Source: Gammaproteobacteria bacterium (GTDB lineage Bacteria; Pseudomonadota; Gammaproteobacteria; Pseudomonadales; Alcanivoracaceae). Taken from it: DNA of 51,311 bases. Positions 7,513 to 16,729 of this stretch are shown piece by piece. Made by a program: the position numbers and the translations under genes. The stretch covers positions 1 to 51,311 of the forward strand of contig JAGPVL010000032.1 of the NCBI GenBank assembly GCA_018067045.1. Reading direction: 5' to 3'. Under the pieces are notes generated by a model. The model was not told the DNA's origin, ran no database searches, and saw nothing but the letters and a program-made list of their open reading frames with translations. Position 1 is the first letter of the stretch, and each line of letters starts with the position of its first letter.

Positions 7513-7622
7513 TTGTGTAGGAGTGTGCTGGCAAGCGAGGGGTCTTTGACGCAGGGTGTTCGCCTGCAAGCAGGCTCCTACAAGAGAGATAATTGTCTTT
7601 GTAGGAGCCTGCTTCCAGGCGA
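7513..7622. repeat. REP-like cluster (three elements, inverted pair)
   Basis: Three copies of a sequence related to TGTAGGAGCCTGCTTGCAGG: one at 7513-7538 (diverged), one reversed at about 7560-7583 and one forward at about 7599-7622. The last two face each other like a BIME of Pseudomonas-type REPs. They lie between two converging genes. Confidence 0.75.
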
Positions 7623-7639
7623 TGGGCATTTAACGACCG

Positions 7640-9025
7640 TTAACGCACAACGATAAAGAACACACCGCCTTCACGATTAATGCGCAGCAGCAACGCCGCA
7701 TCATCGTCACTAATCGCTGCTTTAAGACTTGCCATGTCGGTCACATCTTTACGGTTTGCATTGATCAGCACGTCGCCTTGGCGTAAGCCCGCGCGCCATG
7801 CGCGACTTCCCTTCTCAACTTGCTCTACTAATACGCCCACTTCCGCGTAGCTAACTTCACCTTTATGAAGACCTCTTAACGCAGCGCCTTCTAAGTGTTG
7901 AGAAAAGCCATCGCCGGATGAAGACTGGGTGCTCGTTTCACGAATAACAGCTGTTACTTTTTTGCTTTTTCCGTCGCGCACAATCAGCAACTTCATTTTC
8001 TCGCCAACCGGCGCCAAGCCAACTTTATTACGCAAATCCGCGGCGCGTTTAACCGGACGTCCGTCAACGGCGATCACCACATCACCGGTCGTCAGCCCCG
8101 CATCTTCGGCCGCGCTGTCTTCAAGCACCTGAGTAATCACGACACCTTCTTTTTGATCAACATCAAATGCTTCCGCTAACTCAGGGCTTAAATCCTGAAT
8201 CGTGACGCCCAGCACGCCGCGACGTACCTCGCCATGATCAATTAATTGGCGCATCACGTTTTCCGCCATCTCGGTCGGAATCGCAAAACCAATCCCTACG
8301 TTGCCGCCTGACGGGGCAATAATGGCGGTATTAATACCCACAAGCTCACCACGTAAGTTGACCAGCGCACCACCAGAGTTGCCAGGATTAATCGACGCAT
8401 CGGTTTGAATAAAATTCTCGTAGCCTTCGATACCGAGGCCTGTTCTGCCTAACGCAGAAACAATACCGGAGGTGACCGTTTGGCCTAGCCCGAAGGGGTT
8501 GCCAATCGCCACCACAAAATCGCCGACGAGCAACTGCGTCGAGTCGGCAATGATGATCTGGGTAAGCCCTTTCGCATCGACTTTGACCACAGCAAGATCA
8601 ACCTCGCGGTCTACGCCAATCACTTCAGCTTTTAGGCTGCGGCCGTCGACCAGCGTCAATTCAACTTCGTCCGCACCATCGACCACATGAGCATTGGTAA
8701 GCACGTAGCCGTTCTCGGCATCAACAATCACCCCTGAGCCGGCGCTGTTGGCACGACGCTCTGGCATTTGTCGGCCCGGCGGCACGTTAAAAAAGCGGCG
8801 GAAAAACGGATCTTCCATCAGCGGATTGCGCTGACGCACTTTCGTGGTCGTCGCAATATTCACGACCGCCGGCGAAGCCTTCTCTAGCATCGGCGCTAAA
8901 GACGGTAACGCGGCACCGTCGCCAACCGCACTGGGTAACGCCGCAATGGCAGGCAGTGATACCCAACTCACAACAATCAATAACAGCGCCTGTGTCTGAA
9001 GGCGCCAAGAGGGCTGCACGCTCAA
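7640..9025 (-). CDS. degQ: Periplasmic serine protease, DegQ/MucD (HtrA) type
   Basis: Degrades misfolded periplasmic proteins. The 461-aa protein has a signal peptide ending around residue 28, a trypsin-like domain with the triad H113 (TNAHVVDG), D143 (EVDLAVVKV) and S217 (INPGNSGGAL), and two PDZ domains (about 260-350 and 370-461), including GVLGVTIQDL at the start of the first. Two PDZ domains exclude DegS. Length and lack of the long DegP LA-loop fit the Pseudomonas MucD/DegQ group, so the symbol degQ (or mucD) is approximate. It is not next to algU-mucAB here. Transcribed alone, towards a REP cluster. Confidence 0.93.
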   Translation of the reverse strand: MSVQPSWRLQTQALLLIVVSWVSLPAIAALPSAVGDGAALPSLAPMLEKASPAVVNIATTTKVRQRNPLMEDPFFRRFFNVPPGRQMPERRANSAGSGVIVDAENGYVLTNAHVVDGADEVELTLVDGRSLKAEVIGVDREVDLAVVKVDAKGLTQIIIADSTQLLVGDFVVAIGNPFGLGQTVTSGIVSALGRTGLGIEGYENFIQTDASINPGNSGGALVNLRGELVGINTAIIAPSGGNVGIGFAIPTEMAENVMRQLIDHGEVRRGVLGVTIQDLSPELAEAFDVDQKEGVVITQVLEDSAAEDAGLTTGDVVIAVDGRPVKRAADLRNKVGLAPVGEKMKLLIVRDGKSKKVTAVIRETSTQSSSGDGFSQHLEGAALRGLHKGEVSYAEVGVLVEQVEKGSRAWRAGLRQGDVLINANRKDVTDMASLKAAISDDDAALLLRINREGGVFFIVVR

Positions 9026-9931
9026 ATGCGTTCTCCTTTAATTTCTGTTTTGTGTTGTCTTGGTTAATTGGTTTGGCCAATGCGGCCAACCTCATTCGGC
9101 GGATCTCATTCGGCGAACCTTGCCGGCGCCCATAATCGTAAAACCCGAAAATGGCTAAGCCAATAGACAGAGCTTACCCCGCATGGTTCCGTATCTGCTG
9201 CGAACACCGCATCGAGCTGACACCGACTACCCAGCCTTCTCCCCCTTCCCGCCTGCCGTGCTAAATACCAACCTAAGCACGCTCGCCCTATTCGCCGAAC
9301 CCTAACCACTTTGTAGACGTTACCGATCTGATCAAAATACAACCATCTTGGTCTAGATCGTTCATTCGCTCATCCGCCAGCATCAGGTCGGCAGCACAAC
9401 GAAAGCGCTGCAGCACGGTAGATTTTCTCAGTCATCAAGGCAAAAAACATCTCGCCATAGAGATTCTGATACTGGAAAGCATCACGGAGCAGCCAAGCAT
9501 GGAGGTTGATGGGCCGGCGGCAAGCAGGATTGGGCCAATATGCGCTGAACAAATATGGCGCTTTAGTCCTAAAACAAGCCGTTCGGGTGGTGCAATTCCT
9601 GCCTGCTTTGTCATACTTCGCTCATTGGCACTGATCAGCATCGCCCAACAGGCGCGGCTATGCCATTATCGGCACGCGCACAGACTGATAATGGCATCGC
9701 ATCTACTTGGTAGAGCGCGCCAGGTCAGCCTCATGAGGCCGCGCGGCAACACGCAACAACACGCAACAACACGCAAATAACGAATACCGTGCGTAATGAA
9801 TCGTACGTTCACCACCGCACGCAGCCGGAACGTTTTACCCCATGCGCTTAATGGATAAAGCCTTTACGGATTAAAGAGAAGAGGTCTGCCATTCACAACA
9901 GACCCGTAGCAGGAAGTGGAGAATAATAAAG
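9026..9931. other. Long stretch without a recognisable gene; small tandem repeat
   Basis: About 900 bases with only short, overlapping, unconvincing ORFs on both strands. It must hold the divergent promoters for degQ and for the 644-aa exported protein, but no promoter could be chosen. At 9747-9776 a 10-base unit (ACGCAACAAC) is repeated almost three times. No tRNA or REP element was found. It could be a decayed gene. Confidence 0.5.
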
Positions 9932-11866
9932 ATGTACTTATTTCGCGTCATGACAGTAGCCGTGCTGTGCTGCATCGCTGGTCAGACCGTCGCCGCAAAT
10001 ACTGAACGGCATCAGTGGGAAGGCAATCTACCGGAACGCTTTTTTCAAACGTTTCTGGAGCTTTATAAAAAGGACCCTTCCGCCTTGTCGCGTTACCCTG
10101 GCGGCTTGCAGAACATTTCCTCTGAACAATTACATCGAGCCATTATTGGTCTCGATACCACGCACTTTACATATATGTATCCGGTTTCTGTACGGGGTTA
10201 CGAATTTCCTGATCTGAAGAACACGCCACTCGAACGCCTTTCTCTTATGGCCGTACGCGGCGAAGAAATGATTCCTATTCCTTTTCAAATTGATGAATAC
10301 GATCGTACCGGACTCATTTGGATAGAAGGCTATAACCAAGCGAAAGCCGAGGGGGAACCAGACTCCTTCGACGACTTTGACGAAGTTGTCTTTATGTTCC
10401 GCGACGGCGGCCAAAATCGTTACAACGCCGCAACCCACGGCGCCATACCCGGCAAAGTATTAAAAGAAATCCGCCTCGACTCGCCGCGTAACAATCCGCG
10501 TTTTGTCTACCTTGTACTCGATAATCCACGACGTTCCGATGCAGACTATGTGCAAGCAGATATCGAGAACGGACGCTTGGACAGCACCCTTGTTGAAATG
10601 GAGTTTGACCCAAAGAACATCGCCAACATCAAACACGTTGCACCTAAAGCAGGGCCAAAGCATCACGAAAACGTGGTCGACAATGTTTACCTGAATATCA
10701 GCACCGGCATTCTCAATCAGAATCTGCGCGTTAACTTAAACCTGCAAGACAACATTCGAGCCACGCCTATTGCCGTAAAAGACGGCCCTGTGCGGGTAAG
10801 CATGCTGGTCAAAGCCCGCATCTGGTATATGTACCTACCCACCTTTTTCAGCCAACAATTTATGGTGAATTTTTACGAGCAGTCTTTTGTTGTGCCCAGT
10901 CGCTTTGCCGTCGACAGCATGCGCACACTGAAGTACTTCTTGATGTTTTTGCGCGAACCACGTGTTGAGGTGGCGGTTGATTTTCATAACCTTGAGGGAG
11001 CCCGCGTTACCTTCCAGTCGGTTTACAACAGCGCCAATGCGGATGCTGACAAGACAGGTACCGTCGACGGAAAAATGAGTCCATTTGAAGAGCGCATGAA
11101 TCAAACCCGTTTACCGGGTGACTGGCTCTATATGGATTCGAACCAAGGTTGGGACATGTTTTTTAGCAACCACATGCCTGTCGTCGAAAACGGCCTGTTC
11201 GATTCTTACTTGGAAGGCATGGAAATGTTCATGTTGTATCAAGATGACGCCGAAGAAGTTCGACCTTACGAGCGCTTTCCCGGCGCTAAGCCTCGAATTG
11301 GATTTACCAGCAGCGGCTTACCGAGAGACGCCATTAAAATGATGGGGTCTATTCCGAAACTGAATTACGGAAAAATGAACAGCCTCGGCGAAGCGATTAT
11401 CGCGCTCAGCAATCCGGATATTCGAAAGAAATTCAATAAATACAATGAGGCATCAGCTCTCGTGTTGGCTCGGGTTAAAGAGTCCGGCCGCATTACAACG
11501 CCAGAGCAACTTGCCGATGCCTTTGTTGCCGACCTCGACCGCATGCGTTTCACCGGCATCCCACGTGATCAGTTTAATGCACTGATTCGTGACGCGATTG
11601 TCGCCGTTAACAAAGATTCAGCGTTTATTGACCACGGCGCAACCCTCGAAAAAATGGTTACGCTCAGCCAAGAACGCGGCATTGATATTAGCCAACTGCG
11701 TTATGCCACGATGGACAATACTCTGTGGTTCCCCGACTGGGTTGGCCCCGGCGGCCCTGAAGACTTTCATTGGCAAACGGTGAATCCACCCACTTACACT
11801 GTACGGCCTTGGATCACCCGAACCACGCAGCCCGAGCTAAGCAGTCTGGATCAACCAGCTCAATAA
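9932..11866 (+). CDS. Unknown exported protein, 644 aa
   Basis: I do not recognise a domain. It has a signal peptide (VMTVAVLCCIAGQTVAAN, cleavage near residue 22) and is otherwise soluble, so periplasmic or outer-membrane associated. Visible features: an early segment with IPIPFQIDEYDRTG and FDDFDEVVFMFRDGG, a central part of alternating hydrophobic and polar residues suggesting beta structure, and a helical region from about 470 with KLNYGKMNSLGEAIIAL. The reading frame is long, without internal stops, with codon use like its neighbours. RBS-like GGAAGTGGAG precedes the ATG. A hairpin follows the stop. A CoA-transferase gene follows on the same strand after 240 bases. Confidence 0.85.
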   Translation: MYLFRVMTVAVLCCIAGQTVAANTERHQWEGNLPERFFQTFLELYKKDPSALSRYPGGLQNISSEQLHRAIIGLDTTHFTYMYPVSVRGYEFPDLKNTPLERLSLMAVRGEEMIPIPFQIDEYDRTGLIWIEGYNQAKAEGEPDSFDDFDEVVFMFRDGGQNRYNAATHGAIPGKVLKEIRLDSPRNNPRFVYLVLDNPRRSDADYVQADIENGRLDSTLVEMEFDPKNIANIKHVAPKAGPKHHENVVDNVYLNISTGILNQNLRVNLNLQDNIRATPIAVKDGPVRVSMLVKARIWYMYLPTFFSQQFMVNFYEQSFVVPSRFAVDSMRTLKYFLMFLREPRVEVAVDFHNLEGARVTFQSVYNSANADADKTGTVDGKMSPFEERMNQTRLPGDWLYMDSNQGWDMFFSNHMPVVENGLFDSYLEGMEMFMLYQDDAEEVRPYERFPGAKPRIGFTSSGLPRDAIKMMGSIPKLNYGKMNSLGEAIIALSNPDIRKKFNKYNEASALVLARVKESGRITTPEQLADAFVADLDRMRFTGIPRDQFNALIRDAIVAVNKDSAFIDHGATLEKMVTLSQERGIDISQLRYATMDNTLWFPDWVGPGGPEDFHWQTVNPPTYTVRPWITRTTQPELSSLDQPAQ

Positions 11867-11871
11867 GCGCC

Positions 11872-11909
11872 CCTCTGCACAAGGCAAAAGAGCTTGCCCG
11901 GTGCAGAGG
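11872..11909 (+). terminator. Strong hairpin after the 644-aa exported protein gene
   Basis: CCTCTGCAC pairs with GTGCAGAGG, and inside it GGCAA pairs with TTGCC around a six-base loop. It begins six bases after the stop codon. There is no T run, so it may act by Rho or protect the 3' end. Confidence 0.5.
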
Positions 11910-12108
11910 CCACGCCCCCTGCACATCGTGTTGATGTACGTATAAACTCTATACACGCAAGCCCCTATCCGCTTTCAAGTCATCATCGTACTCACCAGCG
12001 GGTAAACGTCACTGCATTAACGGCGGCACATTCAATATGCCGCAATATACGCATCACTTTTAATGACGCAGGCCTTCGCCGCCGTAGCACCATTACACGA
12101 GGCTCTAC

Positions 12109-13311
12109 ATGTCTACTCCATCGCGCCTACCTTTGGCCGGCATCCGCGTTATCGAACTAGGGCAACTCCTTGCAGGACCATTCGCCGGCACACTGCTCGC
12201 GTACTTCGGTGCTGAAGTGATTAAAGTTGAACCTCCCGGCGGAGACCCAATTCGTGGCTGGCGCAAACTTGATGAAGAAGGCACCTCGTTTTGGTGGCGC
12301 AGTCTTGGCCGTAATAAAAAATGCATCACGCTCGACTTAAAAAATCCGCGCGGTATTGATGTGGCGCAAAAGCTCATTCAGGGCGCCGACGTCGTCATCG
12401 AAAATTTTCGCCCCGGCACGATGGAAAAATGGGGGCTCGGCCCCGAGCAGTTCAAGCTCAACAATCCTCGGCTGGTTTACACGCGCATTTCCGGTTACGG
12501 CCAAACCGGTCCGTACGCTGGTAAGGCGGGCTATGCCTCGGTGTGTGAAGGTATTGGCGGGCTACGCTATGTGAACGGTTTCCCCGGCGAACGCCCTGTG
12601 CGCCCTAACCTGTCCCTCGGAGACAGTTTGTCGGGACTGCATGCGGCCTTTGGTATCGTCATGGCGCTACTGGATCGCGAGCGCGGCGGGAGTGGCCAGA
12701 GCATTGATATCGCCCTATACGAATCCGTGTTTAATTTACTCGAGGCAGTCATTCCCGAATTCGACGGCGCTGGACTTGTGCGCGAACCGTCTGGTTCCAC
12801 CGTCACCGGCATCGTGCCCACGAACACTTACCTGTGTGCCGACGGCAAGTACGTCATTATCGGCGGCAATGGCGATTCCATTTATCAGCGCCTCATGAAC
12901 GCCGCCGAGCACAGCGATCTCGCCAACGATCCACGCCTGCAAACCAATAGCGGCCGCGTAACTCATGAAGCCGAAATTGATCTCGCCCTCACCGATTGGT
13001 GCCGCGGCCAGCCCAGCGCGGACGTGCTGGCGACTCTTGAAGAGGCACGCGTACCCGCAGGGCCCATTTACAATGCCAAAGACATGCTCGCTGACCCGCA
13101 CTTTCAACAACGTGGCCTATTTGAACAAATTGAAATAAATGGCAAACCGTTGAAAATACCCGCCATCTCTCCACGCATGGACGGCACTCCCGGTAAAACT
13201 CAGTGGCCTGGGCCTGACATCGGCAGCCACACTCATGAAGTGCTGTGCCAACAATTAGGTTTAAGCGAAAAAGAGTTCCAACAGCTGCAAGACGATGGTG
13301 TACTAGGTTAA
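12109..13311 (+). CDS. CaiB/BaiF family CoA-transferase (family III)
   Basis: Moves coenzyme A between carboxylic acids. The 400-aa protein starts with the family hallmark LAGIRVIELGQLLAGPFAG, then YFGAEVIKVEPPGGD; the catalytic Asp is D172 in LSLGDSLSGLHAAFG. The C-terminal part GPIYNAKDMLADPHFQQRG is typical. Length is normal for the family. Substrate acids cannot be read from sequence. No acyl-CoA dehydrogenase or hydratase is adjacent, so no pathway can be assigned. Start at 12109 gives the usual short N-terminus. Confidence 0.93.
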   Translation: MSTPSRLPLAGIRVIELGQLLAGPFAGTLLAYFGAEVIKVEPPGGDPIRGWRKLDEEGTSFWWRSLGRNKKCITLDLKNPRGIDVAQKLIQGADVVIENFRPGTMEKWGLGPEQFKLNNPRLVYTRISGYGQTGPYAGKAGYASVCEGIGGLRYVNGFPGERPVRPNLSLGDSLSGLHAAFGIVMALLDRERGGSGQSIDIALYESVFNLLEAVIPEFDGAGLVREPSGSTVTGIVPTNTYLCADGKYVIIGGNGDSIYQRLMNAAEHSDLANDPRLQTNSGRVTHEAEIDLALTDWCRGQPSADVLATLEEARVPAGPIYNAKDMLADPHFQQRGLFEQIEINGKPLKIPAISPRMDGTPGKTQWPGPDIGSHTHEVLCQQLGLSEKEFQQLQDDGVLG

Positions 13312-13369
13312 AAATGCGCTGGTTAAGAGATCTACTTGCTCTTAGAAACAATCAAACGAGGTGTGTCAG

Positions 13370-13669
13370 ATGAAAATACAACGGCTCGGATATTTACTCG
13401 CGACGCTGATACTCGCTCCGATGCTGGCCACGCCGTTATTGGCCGAGGTCGACAAGCTCAATGACGCAGAGCTGGAAGAAGAAGTTGTACGCGAAGACGG
13501 CCACCTCGGTGCGAAGCCGACACTAGAAGACATAGAGAATCTACAAGACCAGCAACGTTTGTTGCCACGCGCCCAGAACGAACCTAGACCAGCAACGCCA
13601 ACAACGTTACCGCCACCACCTCCGCCGACTCCGCCAAAACTGCCAAACATTCGCCCGCCGCAGCCGTAA
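13370..13669 (+). CDS. Small exported proline-rich protein, 99 aa
   Basis: I do not recognise this family. A signal peptide (LGYLLATLILAPMLATPLLA) is followed by an acidic stretch (LNDAELEEEVVREDG) and a C-terminal tail of about 25 residues that is largely proline with some threonine, LPPPPPPTPP at its core. Such a tail is likely extended and could bind a partner or cross the periplasm. Start placed at the ATG of MKIQRLG, six bases after GAGGTG. It follows the CoA-transferase gene by 58 bases and may be co-transcribed. Confidence 0.72.
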   Translation: MKIQRLGYLLATLILAPMLATPLLAEVDKLNDAELEEEVVREDGHLGAKPTLEDIENLQDQQRLLPRAQNEPRPATPTTLPPPPPPTPPKLPNIRPPQP

Positions 13670-13725
13670 CGCCCAACCCATCCATTTCCCGGTCAGTATT
13701 TCGTTAGGGGCGGCAGGCTATCTCT

Positions 13726-14043
13726 TTACCAGCTAACGCGGCCAATAATCATATCTTTATACATCACAAAATCACCGGCTAAGCTGTAAAACGGATGCTT
13801 AAACGTAGCCGGACGGTTCTTCTCGAAAAAGAAGTGCCCAACCCACGCAAAGCCATAACCGATGACAGGGAAGGCCCATAACCAAACAAAATTCTGGCTC
13901 GTCAGCACATAACCTAACAACAACAATACACACGATGTACCAACAAAATGCAGGCGGCGACACACCGCATGGGAGTGTTCCTGCAAGTAATAGGGATAAA
14001 ACTCTGCGAAACTCTGAAAGCCTTCTTGTTTAATTGCAGTCAT
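13726..14043 (-). CDS. DUF962 / Mpo1-like membrane protein
   Basis: A 105-aa membrane protein of the DUF962 family. Its yeast member Mpo1 is an iron-dependent dioxygenase acting on 2-hydroxy fatty acids; the bacterial role is not established. Family marks: FAEFYPYYLQEHSHAVCRRLHFVGT near the N-terminus (His residues likely bind metal) and WVGHFFFEKNRPATFKHP, with hydrophobic segments between. The start at MTAIKQEGF is preceded by GAGG; the longer upstream frame lacks family similarity. Confidence 0.87.
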   Translation of the reverse strand: MTAIKQEGFQSFAEFYPYYLQEHSHAVCRRLHFVGTSCVLLLLGYVLTSQNFVWLWAFPVIGYGFAWVGHFFFEKNRPATFKHPFYSLAGDFVMYKDMIIGRVSW

Positions 14044-14305
14044 ACAAACCTCGTTATCTGAAAGCATCCCGTGTCGCAAAACACGGGGCCGCATGTTTAC
14101 TGTAGCGCTAACGACCAGTATAGACTTGTAGTGAACGGCTACGACCAGAAACACCGCACAATCGTCTTAATTTGGCATAATCTGAGCTATACCTCAGCGA
14201 CTAACTCCGAGAAGGTACGCTGCAAAGATAAAGCGCTCGCGGGACCGCCGCACCAACAAGCCCGCACACAGACAACGAATCATAGCCTGCGTTCTCTACC
14301 GAATC

Positions 14306-15568
14306 ATGCAACCGAGAGTAAAACCGTTGACCGAATCGAACTCAATACTGAAAACGCGCGCCTTTAATCTCTTTAAACACGTTAACGTGCCCACCAGCCT
14401 AACCGGCATTACCCAACATGGGGATGAGCAACCAGCAGAGCGCGGCGGGCTCACCAGCGCCGATACTGGGGCCATATGGCGCGCGACGCGCAGCCTATAC
14501 CGCACCGGTATGAACCCTGCGATCAGTCTGTGTTTACGCCGGCGCGGTGAAGTGATCATGGACCGCAGCATCGGCTATCGCACCACCCACAGCACGGAAC
14601 TGTTCACACCCAAAACCCCGGTTTGCCTGTTCTCTGCGTCGAAGGCCGTCACCGCGATGCTAGTGCATCACCTCGCCGAGACCGGACAAATTGATCTGCA
14701 CGATCCGATTGCCCGCTATATTCCTGAGTACGCACGCAACGGCAAGGGGCGCACGTCCATTGTGCACCTGCTCAATCACCGCGCCGGTTTACCACGCATT
14801 CGTGAAGAGGTTGATCCTGAAGTTTTGTTCGATACCGATCGCGTAAAGCAGTTGCTGTACGATGCCGAGCCCGAATCGCCAAGCGGTGTCACGCAGGCCT
14901 ACCATGCTATTACCGGCGGCTATGTTCTTGGTGAACTCATTGAACGCGTCACTGGCGAAACGCTTAACGCCGTACTCGATCGTGTGATTCGCCAACCAAT
15001 GGGCATGGAGTATTTCACCTACGGCATTGCCGAGAATATCGACGTCGCCGAAAACAGCGTGATGGGCATGAAACTGATGCCACCGATGACACAATTTATT
15101 AAACATGCCGTTGGCGGCAGTATAGAACAGGTGGTCGAGGTATCGAACGACCCTCGTTTTCGTGCCGCGGTAATTCCTGCTGGCAACCTCTACGCCACGG
15201 CAGAAGAAGGCTCACGCTTCTTCCAAATGCTACTCGATGGCGGGCGTTACCAAGACAAACAAATATTTCACCCGGACACGGTCAAGAACGCTATTCGCGG
15301 CGCCAGCCGACGACCACTGTTTGATCGGTCCCTGATGATTCCTCTGCGTTTTTCTGCCGGCATGATGCGCGGCAACCCCGGCATGAGTGTGTTCGGTCCC
15401 GGTGCACCCAAGGCGTTCGGTCACCTCGGGTTTGTCACCATTTTATGCTGGGCAGATCCACAACGAGAACTCTCCGGCGCCCTACTTACCACCGGCAAAG
15501 GTCTAATCGGCACACATATGCCGCGGCTCTTGCGCCTGCAACAAATCATTAATCAACGTTGTATTTAG
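14306..15568 (+). CDS. Serine hydrolase of the beta-lactamase/penicillin-binding family (class C-like)
   Basis: Beta-lactamase-fold hydrolase; members include esterases and peptidases. The nucleophile motif SxxK is SASK (LFSASKAVTAML), the second motif position is YHAITGGYVLG, and the third is GHLGF near the C-terminus. No signal peptide is visible, so it is probably cytoplasmic, which speaks against cell-wall or antibiotic substrates. The start is uncertain: no strong ribosome-binding site stands before 14306. Monocistronic, with a hairpin after the stop. Confidence 0.85.
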   Translation: MQPRVKPLTESNSILKTRAFNLFKHVNVPTSLTGITQHGDEQPAERGGLTSADTGAIWRATRSLYRTGMNPAISLCLRRRGEVIMDRSIGYRTTHSTELFTPKTPVCLFSASKAVTAMLVHHLAETGQIDLHDPIARYIPEYARNGKGRTSIVHLLNHRAGLPRIREEVDPEVLFDTDRVKQLLYDAEPESPSGVTQAYHAITGGYVLGELIERVTGETLNAVLDRVIRQPMGMEYFTYGIAENIDVAENSVMGMKLMPPMTQFIKHAVGGSIEQVVEVSNDPRFRAAVIPAGNLYATAEEGSRFFQMLLDGGRYQDKQIFHPDTVKNAIRGASRRPLFDRSLMIPLRFSAGMMRGNPGMSVFGPGAPKAFGHLGFVTILCWADPQRELSGALLTTGKGLIGTHMPRLLRLQQIINQRCI

Positions 15569-15589
15569 TGCCGAAATTCAGTCAGAAAT

Positions 15590-15629
15590 AACGCTTTAGC
15601 GGGGATGAGTATATGCCCACTAAAGCGTT
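15590..15629. terminator. Hairpin between converging genes
   Basis: AACGCTTTAG pairs with CTAAAGCGTT, with GGG/CCC inside. It lies between the serine hydrolase (plus) and the DUF6868-like gene (minus) and could serve both. There is no long T run. Confidence 0.5.
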
Positions 15630-15668
15630 GGAGGCTCACTGAACGAGAGAGAAGGCTGTCAATGCTGG

Positions 15669-15916
15669 CTACGAAAGCATGATCCTAAGCGCCATATAAG
15701 GCGACAAGGCAAAAACGAAAATCAGTATTTTATAGTATGCCAAGTACTTGAAATACATCAGCCTTACTTCGTTCTCTGGCACGCCGAACATCTTTCCATG
15801 CAAGACACTGATGGCGTCTTTCATTACCATAAGAAGCACTGCCGCCAACGCCAAAAAGGCGATATTAATCACCGACGCCCAACCAAAAAAATCATGAGTT
15901 GCTGGAGATCGTTCAT
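15669..15916 (-). pseudogene. DUF6868-like small membrane protein, one-base frameshift near the start
   Basis: The family pattern is visible in two frames. The first starts at the ATG at 15916, with AGGAGAG seven bases upstream, and reads MNDLQQLMIF. The second continues as GWASVINIAFLALAAVL to the stop at 15669 (LHGKMF, YYKILIFVFALSPYMALRIM). The break coincides with a run of seven A/T bases at 15885-15891; one more base would give MIFFGWASVINI and a complete protein of about 82 aa with two membrane segments. Either a true frameshift, a sequencing error in the homopolymer, or programmed slippage. Function of the family unknown. Confidence 0.7.
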
Positions 15917-15959
15917 GCTCTACTCTCCTTTATCATCGTGTCGTTAAAGCCGCCTTCAA

Positions 15960-16325
15960 CTACGACTTAGCCCAATCCCAGGCTTCATCTAACTGGCTTT
16001 TCTCAAAATGCTTTTCGCTAATACCCACTAATTTCCCAAACGGGCTATCAATGGCTAGCAGCCACTTCAAAACATGACTGTCAGATACAATTGCCAATTT
16101 ATTTATATTCTTTAAGTGCTTAAAGGTCCACTTCAGATCCGCGTAGGCAACATCCACACCAAAATTCAGCTTTCCATCCAGAACAACCAATACATTGATC
16201 TTGCTATGCTCTTCAAGCAACTCATCGAACTCCGCAATCCAATGGCTTTCTTGCGCCGCATCAATGTTTCCGGACACTTCAATGCCAATGGTGGAGCCGG
16301 CGCTTTTCGGCAATTTCGTTATCAT
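15960..16325 (-). CDS. SpoIIAA-like / STAS-fold protein
   Basis: A 121-aa soluble protein of the SpoIIAA-like family (alpha/beta fold related to STAS anti-sigma-factor antagonists). Visible are GSTIGIEVSGNIDAAQ, the core strand INVLVVLDGK and KLAIVSDSHVLKWL. Members are common in marine bacteria; their target is unknown. The start at MITKLPKSAG has GGGGAG upstream. It lies 43 bases from the DUF6868-like gene on the same strand, so the two may form a small operon. Confidence 0.85.
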   Translation of the reverse strand: MITKLPKSAGSTIGIEVSGNIDAAQESHWIAEFDELLEEHSKINVLVVLDGKLNFGVDVAYADLKWTFKHLKNINKLAIVSDSHVLKWLLAIDSPFGKLVGISEKHFEKSQLDEAWDWAKS

Positions 16326-16729
16326 GTTGGCGCTCCCCTTTGCTTGACGGAAATATCTCGACGTAATCTGTATGGACGTCATGGCTCTGTGAACGCCTTT
16401 ACTCTCGCTCTAATGCAATAACACCAGTATTCAAAGACTGTACACCTAATAATCTCAAAAGAACGTCTGATATATTGAATTTTCCGTATTGCAGCGCTGA
16501 CATCTTCATCTAAGTCTGGCAGGCTCAGTTTGGATCATTACTCTGGAACGGTGACAAAAAGAATAGTCCGAGCGATATACCAAGGAATCAACGGATTGCA
16601 AGCAACGCTCACGGCTAAGACCTCCGTCACCAAATTGTCCTAAAGAAGCCGTTACCATGGGCAAATTTAGCAAGGCGCTATAACCGGTGAAGCGCATGTT
16701 ACTGCTACCAACAAGGAAGGAAGATCGTC
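16326..16729. other. Intergenic region between divergent genes
   Basis: No gene recognised in about 400 bases. It separates the SpoIIAA-like gene (minus) from egtB (plus) and must contain both promoters. The egtB start is preceded by AAGGAAGGAAG. Confidence 0.5.

Noticed and set aside
9499-9780. 93-aa frame in the long gap before the 644-aa gene
   Set aside because: No ribosome-binding site, no recognisable pattern, and it runs through a small tandem repeat.
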